From Rhizomys pruinosus (taxonomy: Eukaryota > Chordata > Mammalia > Rodentia > Spalacidae), in NCBI GenBank assembly GCA_009823505.1, contig VZQC01008874.1, forward strand, positions 62,001 to 126,000: a DNA stretch of 64,000 bases, written 5' to 3'. Below the pieces are notes generated by a model. It saw nothing but the letters and a program-made list of their open reading frames with translations, did no database searches and had not been told where the DNA came from. This document shows, piece after piece, positions 35,926 through 47,363 of this stretch; position 1 is the first letter of the stretch, and the number at the start of each line of letters is the position of its first letter. The position numbers were made by a program, and so were the translations under genes.

Positions 35926-37899
35926 AAAAATTCAAGATATAGAGCAAGAGTTGTCTACAGGATAAATTTTGCCAAAGCTCGTTTATTTCTATTTTGAAAG
36001 CTAAGGAATATTTTTATACATATATAAAGTAAATTAAAATGACAACAATAGCAAAGTAATACAATAGACACTGGATATGTCTCACAATGCTAAATAAAAT
36101 ATTTCTGGCCTACATTATTTCAGAAAAATGTTTGCTGATTTTTGCTGTAGAGCTGCAAATATCTGTGTGGAAAGATATTTATACTTCAAATACTATGCTC
36201 GAAGCACATGCAGTAGTCACCTCATGAAATGCTGTAAATGTATATTTATAGACACAGAAATATCTAAAAGACAGTGAGGATAATGTTGATCAGATAATGA
36301 TTGCTCTCTAGTGATGAAACTAAACTCATTTTTAAAATTTTTTCCATTCTATTATACATTAATGCCTAAAGCAATAAACATACATCATTATTATCATGAA
36401 AGACTATTTTCACTTTGAAAACTAAAATGACCTAACACCTAACCAATGATAATACTTTGATCAGGCTTCAGTTCTATATGAGCCACATGGCACTTGTCAT
36501 GGCATCCACTTGTTCAGAGGAATCTTCACAATATCCAATGATTGATAATCTTTCAATCCTATTTTTCACATTTCAAAGCTAACAGGCAGTGAGTTAGGCA
36601 ATGGTCCAGGTTCACACCACTTACCAGTTGCCAGCACTGCTAGTAAATCCAGTCCTAATGCTGTGTGCTTAGCCATTGCATATGTACACTACATACATAG
36701 AATGACACATGTGGCTCAAGTGCCAGCTCACAGCAACACTGGGAGAAATTCCCGGGGCTATTTTGACCCCCATATTTATATAATTTAATGTGTTCTGTGT
36801 CATGTGCGTAAGGCAGTGCAATCCTTTCTTTCACAAATATTATAACAGGACCAAAGAAGTCCACATCTGCTCCCATCTAGTCTCTGAGAATTTCATTCAA
36901 TTCTAAGATTTGGAAATAAATCATGACATACTTGTGTGAAGCATTTAAAATGGGAAACAGAAGAAAATAATGTCTGTCCTAAAATTAGCAAAAATAGTTA
37001 CCAGATGAAAAGATAAATTAAGAAAAATCTCCCACTGCCTTAAATTTTTAAGGACCATTTATAAGGAGGGTGTAAACCATGGTCTTAATGGAACTGTTAG
37101 GGGTAAGTCATGAGGAAATAGATCTCACCCTAACATACATCACATACATGATGCCTATGATACAAGAAGTAGCCTGTTTATTTCAATAGTTTATCATGTC
37201 TCCAGAGGGTAGAGATGAAATATCAGGAATGTGACTCCACAGAGACAGGGCATGATCACTTTTAAATGTTAGCCACAAATAGTGTTGCAAATTTGGCAAC
37301 AGTGTAAGATTTCTCTGAATACACATATAGTTGGACAACACAAAAAGTCAATAAAAAGAAGCCGTGGATGCCTTCAGAACCTCATGCTAGAAAACACCTA
37401 TCACCAGAAAGAAAATAGTCATCTCTTCGATCAGGATGAGGATGTCAGACAAAGCATATTTAGATTTAGATACTAGAGTTCTTCAAGAATCTAGATAAGG
37501 TAGAAAGAAGGTGAGGGTCCAGATTTTCAACCGAACCCTCAGCCTAGAAGTGAAAAGCAAAATTATGTATGAGCATTTCTTTTCAAGTACAACACTTTGG
37601 TTTAGACCCTGAACTATTCCTAATCTGTTTAGTTTTTCTTTTCAAACCTTCATATGAAAGTTTCCTCAGCATAAAGAATTTTCCCATAGAAAGAGCGTTA
37701 TAAGAACACTATACATTATTACATTACAGAATTGCCATATCGGTAATCTATAATCTTATCTCTGACTGAATGTTCTATGTCCATCATATGTATAAAATCA
37801 CAGTAACTATATACCCTTGAATTATTTTATGAGCATTTCTAGTCAAGTCATTGCACTGTAAGACTTACCTTAAGTTAAATTGCCAGTTCTCAAGTCAGC
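35926..37899. other. Unique-looking A+T-rich DNA
   Basis: Nearly 2 kb without a recognised repeat or gene. A 73-codon minus-strand frame at 36655-36876 lacks any domain. Confidence 0.4.
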
Positions 37900-38090
37900 T
37901 AATCCTATTTTTCCTCCGCCTGTCGCCATTGTCACAGCGTCTGTCTCCACCTCTCACCCCTCGGGTTGTAGGTCTGCACCATCACATCTGCATTTTACAC
38001 AAGTGTTAAGGCTTTATGCTCAGGTTCTCATGCTTCGGAAGCAAGCACTTTATGTCCTGAGCAATCTCCATGGCCCATGAGGTTTTGTTC
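37900..38090 (-). mobile_element. Degenerate SINE (B4-like)
   Basis: ctctcacccctcgggttgta and gcaccatcacatctgcattt followed by caggttctcatgcttcggaa fit the complement of an old B1/tRNA composite SINE. Confidence 0.45.
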
Positions 38091-39736
38091 TGATGTTTAG
38101 GAGTCAGATAAACAATGGCATCTGGAGAACAGCAGCGCAAAATAATTGTAGAGAAAAAGACTTGGGAATTGATATATGAGGAAAATATAAGTTGTGAGGC
38201 ATGAAAAAAAGTTGGAAACCTCACAAGATTGATGATCCCTCTCATGTTAAGGGGATCAGCCCAGGAAATACAGTTCCAATAAACAAACTGGGAGCACATG
38301 AAAAATGTGTAACTAAGATTATGCAGATTTGGCCATCTAATTTAATGGTCAAGCCTCTCACCCCTTGACAGGACATATGGAGGACTGCCCATTGAATCTT
38401 AGGATAGAAGGTAGATAAACAAGTCAGACATAGAATAGGCCAAATGCTGAGATTAACTACTGGTGATGTGTGGCACCAGGACATTTCCTTTTCTATTTGC
38501 CCTCTACCATTTTTCTTTGGCAAGCAAGCGGGAGGTAACAATGAGGGAATAGAAAGCCACAGCACAAGGTGTTCTTTGTTATTACAAAACTTTGCAGAAT
38601 TGAGTTTCAAAAGCTTCAAAGAGAACAGGAAGATCTCATCTGAATAATAAAGAATGGGTTTTCCTTTTTGGTCTTCAATGAGCACCAAGGTTTGTCTGGT
38701 GTTTCGCACTCTATTTACCATTCTATTTAACTCTGGACTGATTTTTCTTTAAAAAATATAAAGGCCTAAACCTGTTTGGAGCTCTTAGAATTCCAGCTGA
38801 ATAAAATCTAAAGTGAGAAAATATAAGCTGTGCATTCTGTGATATTGAGGTGAGAAAGCATGGACCAGAGACGTGCAACAAAATCTCTGAAAGGTAAGTT
38901 TAAAAAAGAATGTACACACAAAGTCAGGCAATGAAGCCAGAGGGCAAAAGAGATCTAGAGATAAGATTAGGCCACCAAGAGGAAACCAGAATTTCATTTA
39001 TATTGGAGGCCAGATATCTATGATAAGTTCACTGGACAGTAGAATTAGGATTGAAAACAAAAACTTCATCTATGGATTCATTCATTTATTATGCATGGAT
39101 TTGTGTAAGAATGTAGAGAAATACTTTTAAAATAATTTGAGGGTTATATAGTTAGTGTGATTCTATATTGATGACAGAGAGAGAACGACCAGAAATAAGA
39201 CCCTAGAAGATGGTTACTGTGAGAATTCTGCAGACTAATAATATATAATATTTTTATACATCTGTTTCTGTGGAGAAATCCTTTATGTTGAGGATGTTTC
39301 ATAGGAAAATTTGAACAGCGTTTGTTGCTTACGTCTACTCACTTTCTTTTATAGAAGAACTATCCAGGAGCAGAGAAAACTGTCGTACCAGAGAATGGAA
39401 GAATCAGGTCACCCAAGATAGAAGAGGTAGCAAGTGGGAAAAAGGGAGGTATTTACCCACTGGATCTTACTTCCAGTGAGTCACTGTGAATCACAGGAAT
39501 ATCACTTCTGGGTTGCACAAGCATGTTTCAACACCCAAAACTGAAAAGTTCTCATATAACACAGTACAAGAAGAAAAAAATCACTCTCTTAGTGTGTTTC
39601 ATAGGAGGTGAGAGATGGTTATGGGAGGTAAAAGTGACCAAATCATTATAAGAAACCATAAAAGAATATCCAAAAAATAAATTTGTCATTTATTGGGCAT
39701 TTATTCAAATCAACGGGAACAAAAAAATGGTATAAA
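38091..39736. other. Unique-looking DNA
   Basis: Contains a 159-codon minus-strand frame (38242-38721), the longest open frame outside repeats. No domain, signal peptide or splice context was recognised, so it is not called as a gene. Confidence 0.4.
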
Positions 39737-39966
39737 AGTTGGGACTGGAGAGATGGCCTAGCAGTTAAGCGTGCCGACTGTTGTTGCAGAAGACCCGGGT
39801 TCAATCCCCCGCACCCACATGGCAGCTGAGAACCGTCTGTGATTCCAATTCCAGGAGAACTCCAGTTCCAGGGGAATCTGACGCCCTCTTCTGACCTCTG
39901 TGGCATTGCATGACACGGGAGCACAAACCTACATGCACACAGTACATTCATACACATAGAAAAAAT
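39737..39966 (+). mobile_element. B2 SINE
   Basis: gactggagagatggcctagc head, cccgggttcaatccc B box, ccaattccaggagaactcca internal segment and a short A-rich tail. Confidence 0.9.
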
Positions 39967-39979
39967 GTTATTGGTAGAG

Positions 39980-40145
39980 GGCCAGTAGAGGGCTCAGTGG
40001 ATAAAAGCACTGGAGGATGACCCCAACGACCTGCATTGGATCCCGGGGGCCCGCATGCATGCTAGAGGGAGAGGGCCAGTTCCCACAAGTTGTCTTGTGA
40101 CCTCTACTCACATGCTGTGTCACCTCCATCATACACACATATGAA
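39980..40145 (+). mobile_element. B3-type SINE
   Basis: agagggctcagtggataaaa head, gcattggatcccggggg B-box region, ttgtcttgtgacctctactc and a CATAC-type tail. Lies directly downstream of a B2. Confidence 0.7.
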
Positions 40146-40159
40146 ACCATGACTTTTTT

Positions 40160-40423
40160 ATTTTTTTGTGTGTGTGATTTTTTTTTTAATTTTTATTTAT
40201 TTCTGTATGTGTATCAATGTACTGTCTGCATGCAGGTCTGTACACCCGTGTCGTGCAATGCCGCGGAGGTCAGAAGAGGGTCTCGGATTCCCCTGGAGCT
40301 GGAGTTCTCCTGGAATTGGAGTTTCAGGCGGCTCTCGGCCGCCATGTGGGTGCTGGGGATCGAACCCGGGTCCTCTGTAAGAGCGGTCAGCGCTCTTAAC
40401 CGCTAGGCCATCTCTCCAGCCCC
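40160..40423 (-). mobile_element. Young B2 SINE with perfect target-site duplication
   Basis: Almost undamaged copy with A-box and B-box complements (ttaaccgctaggcca, ggggatcgaacccgggt) and many CpGs. Flanked by the 17-bp repeat gaaaccatgactttttt at 40143-40159 and 40424-40440. Best guide in the window to the young B2 consensus. Confidence 0.96.
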
Positions 40424-40440
40424 GAAACCATGACTTTTTT

Positions 40441-40733
40441 AAAACTTCTCTTTGAATGTATACTATCAGTACAGTCAGTTCAGCCCACTTTTTCCATAGA
40501 TTTCAGAACATTTTGTAAGGTTTAAAAGTATGAAAAATATTAGTGGGACAACTGGGGTTTAATTTTCTATTTTATATATTTTAATAATGTTTATTAATTA
40601 ATTGATTAAGAACTATTTATTAATTTATTAAGAATTATTTATTAATAATTAATTTATTAATGATGTTTATTAATTAAGAACTATTTAATTTATTAAGGAT
40701 TATTTATTAATGGTGTTTATTTATTAATTTATT
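40441..40733. repeat. A+T-rich TTAATTTATTAAG-type tandem region
   Basis: 40595-40735 repeats short words such as attaattt, ttattaa and aagaa(c/t)tattta in loose tandem, a low-complexity expansion. Confidence 0.7.
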
Positions 40734-40749
40734 AAGAAAACATTTGTTT

Positions 40750-40864
40750 TGCTAGGTATGGTGGTGCATGCCTTTAATCCTAGCACTCAGAAGGCAGAGG
40801 CAGGTGGATCTTTGTGAGTTCAAGGCCAGCCTGGTCTACAGACCCTGTCTCAAAAAGACCAAAA
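40750..40864 (+). mobile_element. B1 SINE with target-site duplication
   Basis: Short B1 (ggtggtgcatgcctttaatc, aggccagcctggtctacaga) lacking part of the 3' half. Flanked by the 16-bp repeat aagaaaacatttgttt at 40734-40749 and 40865-40880. Confidence 0.93.
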
Positions 40865-40880
40865 AAGAAAACATTTGTTT

Positions 40881-41611
40881 CTCTAAAAATTAAAATTGAC
40901 ATCATTTTAATAAAAAACAAACAAAAACCAAAAATACAGTCAGAGATGTACAGCCTTGGATTCAGTGACACAACACTGTCATCTACAAAGCTCATCGCCT
41001 AGAACTCCAGAGTCAAGTCACACAAAAACCATAGGAAACACATCATGTGTTTAAGGTTAGACCTGATTCATAGCCACCCCTAGCCATGTTAATGGGCTGG
41101 ACATGCCTAGAAGGTGTACAGAAGCAGGAAATAAAGCGAGGGTCTGACATGATACTGAAGAAAAAGGATGCCTGAACGATAAGGTGGCATAAATGGGATT
41201 GGAAACTACGACCAAAACTCCCAAGAGTGGTGAGGAGAAATGAAAATTGTATATCAGGCTATTTCAATGCTCAGAATACAAAAAAACAGGAATAAACAGT
41301 GTTGGACAGTAAAGAGCCTCGGTGGAAAGATATAGGTCAAGACAGAGCGGAGGTATGGAATGAAAGCCAGGAAATGCAAGGCAGGGACTGCCCAGCTAGG
41401 TCAACCACACCTGAGAGATCAAAGAATGGGCAACTGTATGAAGCCAGAACTCGGAGGTGACTGATGATTTGTCAAGAACAACTGGAGTTCAAGACTGAAT
41501 GGAAGAGAAGAGTTTGAGGAAACTGCCTTTTCCAAGAGTTTTAACAAAGTATGCAGAAAATCGATGAAACAATAGCTGAAAATAAACAAAAACATGTAAA
41601 CAGAGCAGGTC
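40881..41611. other. Unique-looking DNA
   Basis: Nothing recognised. Confidence 0.4.
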
Positions 41612-41827
41612 ATTTTTTAAGCTTTATTTTATTCTTAATTATGTGCATGTGTGAATATCTTAGTGTGGGGCTGTCCACATTAATGCCGTGCCCTCAGAAG
41701 CCAGAAGGGGTGTCAGATCACCCACTGCTGGAGTTATAAGTGGTTGTATGTGGGTGCTCAGAACCAAACTCAAGTCCTCTACAAGAACGGTGTGTTATCT
41801 TAACAGCCAAGCTATCTCTCCAGCCCT
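41612..41827 (-). mobile_element. B2/B3 SINE, old
   Basis: T-rich tail complement, gaagccagaaggggtgtcag, gtgggtgctcagaaccaaac and gctatctctccagccct head. Confidence 0.75.
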
Positions 41828-41852
41828 GAGCAGCTTCACTTAAGAATAAAGA

Positions 41853-42000
41853 TGTAATAAGGTGTGATGTCAGATGCCTTTAATCTCAGTACTGGAAAGG
41901 AAGAGGCAGGCAGGTTTCTAAGAGATAGAGGCCAGCCTGGTCTACACAGGGAATTCCAGGTTAACTGGCACTACAGAGAGACCTTGTCTCAAAAATCATA
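41853..42000 (+). mobile_element. B1 SINE, diverged
   Basis: gatgtcagatgcctttaatc, gaggccagcctggtctacac and agagagaccttgtctcaaaa. Confidence 0.8.
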
Positions 42001-42284
42001 AAAAAGAATAAAGGTGTTACATCATGTTTGTATTATTTTTGTATTCTTACGAGGACACAGAAAGCAAAGGTTGTAAATGCCAAAGAGGAGATAATGCCAG
42101 AGCCCTATCATCAGGTGGTTGGAATCAGAATGTTCCCCCAGGGTGTTCATAAATACAGTTCTGCTTATTATGCCCCCCAATTCCTGCTGAGGGACCCAGG
42201 CCCTATATGGGATTTATATTGTGCCTTGTTGGCTTCTTTAAATACCACAGTATATCTGTCTCCATACTCTTTATATTTCTTTTT

Positions 42285-42542
42285 TTTTTAATTAATTTAT
42301 TTTTTTTTAATTTTATTTATTTTTGTATGTGTATGAGTGTACTGTCTGCATGTAGGTTTGTGCACCCGTGTCGTGCAATGCCGCGGAGGTCAGAAGAGGG
42401 TGTCGGATTCCCCTGGAACTGGAGTTCTCCCAGAACCGGAGTTTCAGACCGTTCTCAGCCGCCATGTGGGTGCTGGGGACCGAACCCGGGTCCTCTGTAA
42501 GAGCGGTCGGCGGTCTTAACCGCTAGGCCATCTCTCCAGCCC
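42285..42542 (-). mobile_element. Young B2 SINE with target-site duplication
   Basis: CpG-rich minus-strand copy (cccgtgtcgtgcaatgccgc). Flanked by actctttatatttcttttt at 42266-42284 and 42543-42561 (19 bp, identical). Confidence 0.95.
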
Positions 42543-42646
42543 ACTCTTTATATTTCTTTTTCTGTGTCTATTCCTATGGTTTTCTTAGAACTTTGTGACA
42601 TTCAAACAGGTATTTCAAAAAGAGTTCTAAAAACTTTCTTGAATGA

Positions 42647-42997
42647 CCCACTGGCCGAGAGTATTTTCCTAAATTGAGGAGAGAGGCATCTAAGTCAGCC
42701 AGGAGACAAATGAGAAATGGGCTGTCAGGAGCCGAAAGGGAAGTGATGGATCCACTGTTTAGAAAGATCAATGCAGACTCGGAGGGAGAGACCGAGCACA
42801 GCAGGGACCACCTCCAGGCGGGCCCAGAACCGGAAGTTCCCCTGAAAAATGAACAGTCAACTAACTGCAAGATGAACAAGGGGGCAAAGCCTGACAATAC
42901 ACAAACAGAAGCCCCCTCTGAAATAGTCAGCTCACCGTTAAAAGCAAAAACAAGACAGCAACAAAAAGCCCTTTCAAATCTGCGACAAAATGACTAG
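42647..42997 (+). other. Candidate coding exon or conserved island, unproven
   Basis: Open for about 117 codons without an obvious start ATG, closed by TGA at 42995-42997. Predicted peptide is polar, rich in Lys, Glu, Gln and Ser, with no Cys-rich or membrane segment; pieces include FRKINADSEGETEHS and SSPLKAKTRQQQKALS. The block 42640-43080 has many CpGs unlike its surroundings and is outside recognised repeats. No clear acceptor or polyA context was found. It could be a terminal exon tail, a retrocopy fragment or conserved non-coding DNA. Confidence 0.3.
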
Positions 42998-43005
42998 CAT
43001 TCGCT

Positions 43006-44265
43006 CCCACCCGCCCTCACAATGCCTGATGTGGTGGGTTCCCGGCCAGTCGGAAAACTTTCAAATGATATCGCAGCTACTCCATCTGAGTTCAGTTAAA
43101 GGGGTGATAGATAATACATGGACCTAGACTCTAGGGAAAAGATTTGTGTACTTCCTGGATAATAATTTACCTTTAAAAAATATGATTCTGCGTTATGAAT
43201 GGAAAAAAACATACCATTTAAATTCAATAGTGCCTTGCATCATCAGGCAGAGAAAACAGAGCTGGAATAGGATTGGAAGCTTCCCTGAGATCTTTACCAA
43301 AGGGTCACATTTCAAAAGCAAAATCAAGTTCAAAATCTGCAAGTTTCTGCCTATATACATGCACTGGAGAAGTTTTATATTCTAATTTATTTCCTGAAGA
43401 AGTCACAATAAACTACTTCATTTTGAATTTGAGGCTCCACAGATGCCTGATACACATGCAACTCAAGGGATTTCTTTTTTTTTTTTTTTAACTCAAGGGA
43501 TTTCTACCCACTTTAATTGCCAAATTCAAACAAAAGGAACTATATTAATAAAAACCAAGCACTGTAGTAAACCTTGGTTTAATCCATATTTAACAAGTAT
43601 TAACAGGCATTTTTGTATTAAGAAGGCAATAACCACACACCATCTGCTGTCTGTTAAATGAGATTAATCTAATTGTTAAATCACAAATGGTAAGGACTGA
43701 CATAAATATGTTTGATTAAAGTAGACCATGGGAAGATTTTTTCTTTTTTGTAGTGACTGTAGAATGTCTCTTTGCTTGCTCTCCCTCATGTATGTCAGTT
43801 ATTTGCACTTTTGCCAGAGAATGAGCAAAAGAGATTTAACAAACACACTCATCCCTTTCAGAAATCTGTGACTCAGCCTGAGAACCACTAGCACCACTCC
43901 TTGTCTCAGGTTCCAGCAGCAAAAGTGACCAGAACACCAAATCATCTCCCTATATAGTGTATTTTCATTGACCATACAATTTTCACTTTCATGGATTTCT
44001 TCAGGTAAAGGACTATATAGTCCATAAAACTAACATTCATCTGCTTCTTAATTTAGTCACCTAAAGTCAATCGTAAACATCGAAGATATTCTTTGATACC
44101 CAATCCAACTAAAAAGGACTAAAATATATATATAGTTGCAAAAGAACAAAAGAGATTAAGAAGATAAAAGCAAGAAAACAAAATCTCGGCAAAAATGTTT
44201 GAATGATAGAAAACAAAGAAATTGCAAATGCTTTAGCAGAGAAGAAAAGATAAAAAGTGAATTAT
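43006..44265. other. Unique DNA, holds a minimal poly(T) insertion
   Basis: CpG-rich to about 43080, then ordinary A+T-rich DNA. Contains the poly(T) insertion listed separately. No gene found. Confidence 0.4.
43476..43489 (-). repeat. Poly(T)-only insertion with 16-bp direct repeats
   Basis: 14 T flanked by aactcaagggatttct at 43460-43475 and 43490-43505. Looks like a retroposition event that copied only the polyA tail. Confidence 0.8.
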
Positions 44266-44269
44266 CAGG

Positions 44270-44490
44270 GCTGGAGAGATGGCTCAGCAGTTAACAGCAG
44301 TTAACTGCTCCTGCAGAAGACCTGGGTTTGGTTCCCAGCACCTATAAGGTGGCTAACAACCAGATCCAGTTCCTGGGGATCTAATGCCCTCTTCTGGGCT
44401 CCAAGGGCATTGCTGACATGTTGTCTACTTACATACATACAGACAAAACACTCATACAAATAAAATACAAAATAATTAATAGATAAACGT
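44270..44490 (+). mobile_element. B2 SINE
   Basis: ggctggagagatggctcagc head, then a local duplication of the head word (agcagttaac twice at 44286-44306), the B box tgggtttggttcccag and an A-rich tail. Confidence 0.88.
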
Positions 44491-45357
44491 TTCTTTTAAA
44501 TGTGAATTATCCTACAAGGACCCTGGGATTCTATAATGCCAGGGAACCAGAAATGAATTATAGAAGTAAAAATAGGAATTATTTAAATCACCTAATAACT
44601 CAAAACAATCAGGCCTCTATTATCTATCCCAGCAATATCTTCCTCCATCCACCTTATAGAAAACCAAAGATTGGCCTTTAGGAAGTCTTAGATGGCCGAA
44701 CTCACTTTCACCTGCATCATCCACGAATAGGAGGACATCCAAAGGGCACTAGTATTTGAAGACAGCTAAGCTGCAAAATTCTCCAGAACTACCTCTTTCT
44801 TTACCAGCCTTAGTGAGCCAGGAATGAATTGTCAGGTTCTCAAGTTATGGGGTGAATGGGAGACAGCATTCAAAGAACAAAATTCAGCATTAATATCTCT
44901 CTCCCTGCTGGGCCACAGGCTTCCAAAGACTACAAACTTTATTGAACAAGTAAAGATAGGTTACAAGCAGCTGTGGCTACTTTCAGCAAGCCCTCTCTTC
45001 TAGTGACAATTATTATTAGCACTCTCTCCAGTCTCATTAACTTTTCTTTTTCCTTGCCCTTTATGGCTGGTAACATCCCCTTGCTGCTGCTAGCCCCTGG
45101 AGTTTAAGCATTTCTCTGTTGGCTAACCCTGTAAACAGACACTCAAAAGAAGCCTTTCCTTAAGTGTGACTATTATTACCCACAAGGAGCATGATACATC
45201 CTCTGACTTCAAAGAGACTGATCAAACAGGCAGAAAAAGAAACTTTTATGAAAATAGGTGTATTAACAGAATTTACAAAAACTATATAAAATATGAGATA
45301 AGGAGATTACATCTAATAAATATCAGGAGACAACTAAGAAAGCACTAGAAATTAAAG
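44491..45357. other. Unique-looking DNA
   Basis: No recognised repeat or gene. A 60-codon frame at 45166-45348 has no domain. Confidence 0.4.
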
Positions 45358-45530
45358 GTTTTTTTGTTTTGTTTTGTTTTTGTCTTTTTCAGACAGGGTC
45401 TCCTTATAGTTCTAGCTGTCCTGGAACTCACTATGTAGACCAGGCTGGCCTTGAACTCATAGAGATCCACCTGCCTCTACCCCCCAAGTGCTGGGATTAA
45501 TTAAAGGCATGCACCACCACACCCGGTCTT
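45358..45530 (-). mobile_element. B1 SINE
   Basis: gagacagg-type region (agacagggtctccttatag), cctggaactcactatgtaga and caccaccacacccggtctt. Contains a 4-bp attaatta duplication. Confidence 0.88.
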
Positions 45531-45589
45531 ATAAATTACAGTTTTAATTAATTGAAATAAAATCAAATTGAGATGATATGAAATACAGC

Positions 45590-46125
45590 AAAGACAGTGA
45601 GGCACTCCTAAGCCACATTACAGGTGACCTGAATGGAGAATCAGCCTGACTCTTAGCAGTGCTTTGATAGCCAAGAGTGAACTTGAAACCTGAGAGTATA
45701 TTCCTTTAGCTCTCTCATGGAACTGTGCTCCCAAGCCTCCTCCATACTTTTATTCAAAACTGTGTCTCCAGCATCAATTTAGGAACTATAAGTTTGGACC
45801 AACCCTTATCAGAGAATCTTGCCCTTAGATCTCTCACCTAAAATATCTCATACCACAAGCACTCTTAAGATTTTTCAACTGTTTTCAACTAGGGTAGGAA
45901 TATAAATGTGCTGTGTTCAGCACTTTGAGATGATAATTGGACCACACCCACAGTCATTCATTATCTTATCTTAAATGGAGGGCAAAGTGGGGCCCTGATG
46001 GATTAAGGTCTTATGCCCAGGTCACAAGAGCACATGGTTCAGGGAGCTTGTTTACATGATAAACAGTAGCTTTTAGGTGCAGTGTTAAATAAAAGTCATT
46101 AGTCCAGATTCTATCTATATTGAAA
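45590..46125 (+). repeat. Unclassified dispersed repeat, copy A
   Basis: Aligns along its whole length with 61235-62445: taagccacattacaggtgac, tcctttagctctctcatgga, taaaatatctcata, tcacaagagcacatgg and aataaaagtcattagtcc. It has an AATAAA near the right end, as an LTR would, but no known family name came to mind. Confidence 0.75.
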
Positions 46126-46324
46126 AAATCATTCCTACAAGATACTCCACCAGAAAGTTTCTCAAAATGACCAAAACAGGAAATGGAAGAGAAAAAAGAA
46201 GGAAATTTGAGCCTCAGTCCAGAACATCAACCCCCCACTTACAATAGGTATTCAGAAATAGAAAGCTATAGGGTAAAGGGAATAAATCATAAAAACTGTG
46301 AATAAATGAGCTTTAAAGTACTTC

Positions 46325-46518
46325 ATTTATTATTTTAATTTATTTGTACGAGCATACTGCCTGGAAATAAGCGGGTATATCTGTCTTGTGCAATGTCAGC
46401 AGAGGTCAGAAGAGGGTGTTGGGTTCTGTGGAACTGGACTTACAGGAGGTCATGCTGGGACTTGAACCCTGGTCTTTTGCAAGAGCTGCCAGTGCATTAA
46501 GCCATCTCTCCAGACCCA
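46325..46518 (-). mobile_element. B2 SINE, old
   Basis: tgtgcaatgtcagcagaggt, ggttctgtggaactggactt and gccatctctccagaccc head. Confidence 0.78.
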
Positions 46519-46619
46519 ATGAAGAAATTTATAAAAATCTACATTTGAACAGCACATACCTTCAGACCAAAAAAATTGATAGATAGTCCAGGTCATCATT
46601 ATATGGGCTCCTTAGTTGG

Positions 46620-47363
46620 ACATTTCTAGAATGAAAACCCACAGAATGGGAGGAAACCTTCACAGCAGATACATCCGACGAAGCATTAATCTTCAGAGTA
46701 TACAAGCTACTCAAAAAACAAAGAAGAAAGAAAACAAATGAATCACTCAGAAGATGGAGCAAAGATCTGAACAGAGACTTCACAGAGGAGGAATTAGAGA
46801 TGGCTGAGAAACACCTTAAGAAGTGTTCAACATCACTAATAATTAAGGAAATGCAAATTAAAACCACCTTAAGATACCACCTTACTCCAGTAAGACTGGC
46901 TAGGATCAAGAAAACAAATGATGCCAAGTGCTGGAGAGGGTGTGGGGAAAGGGGAACACTCATCCATTGCTGGTGGGAATGTAAACTTGTGCAGCCACTA
47001 TGGAAAACAGTGTGGAGAACCCTTAGAAGACTCAAAATGATCCTGCCATTTGACCCAGTCATACCACTCCTGGGTATATACCCACAAGACTCATCTTACT
47101 GCAGAGATACATGCACAGCTATATTTATTGCCGCTCTGTTCACAATAGCAAAAAACTGGAATCAACCCAAATGCCCCTCAACTGACGAGTGGATAGAGAA
47201 AATGTGGTACATGTACACAATGGAATTCTATGCAGCAGTAAAGAAAGACAACATCATGAACTTTGCAGGTAAATGGATGGAGCTTGAAGACATCATGTTA
47301 AGTGAAGTAACACAGTCCCAGAAAAACAAACGACAAATGGTATCTCTCATATGTGGACGCTAG
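46620..47363 (+). pseudogene. L1 ORF2 C-terminal part
   Basis: Left end is a 5' truncation near tagaatgaaaaccc. Frame 46800-47363 covers the ORF2 C-terminal domain including the Cys/His region ([18 protein letters not shown]) and ends at TAG (47361-47363) just after RQMVSLICGR. The C-terminal domain is needed for retroposition, but no endonuclease or reverse transcriptase remains, so this copy is dead. Confidence 0.92.

Noticed and set aside
38242..38721. 159-codon minus-strand frame outside repeats
   Set aside because: No domain, start context, splice site or codon bias; a chance frame of this length is plausible in 64 kb. Revisit if conserved.
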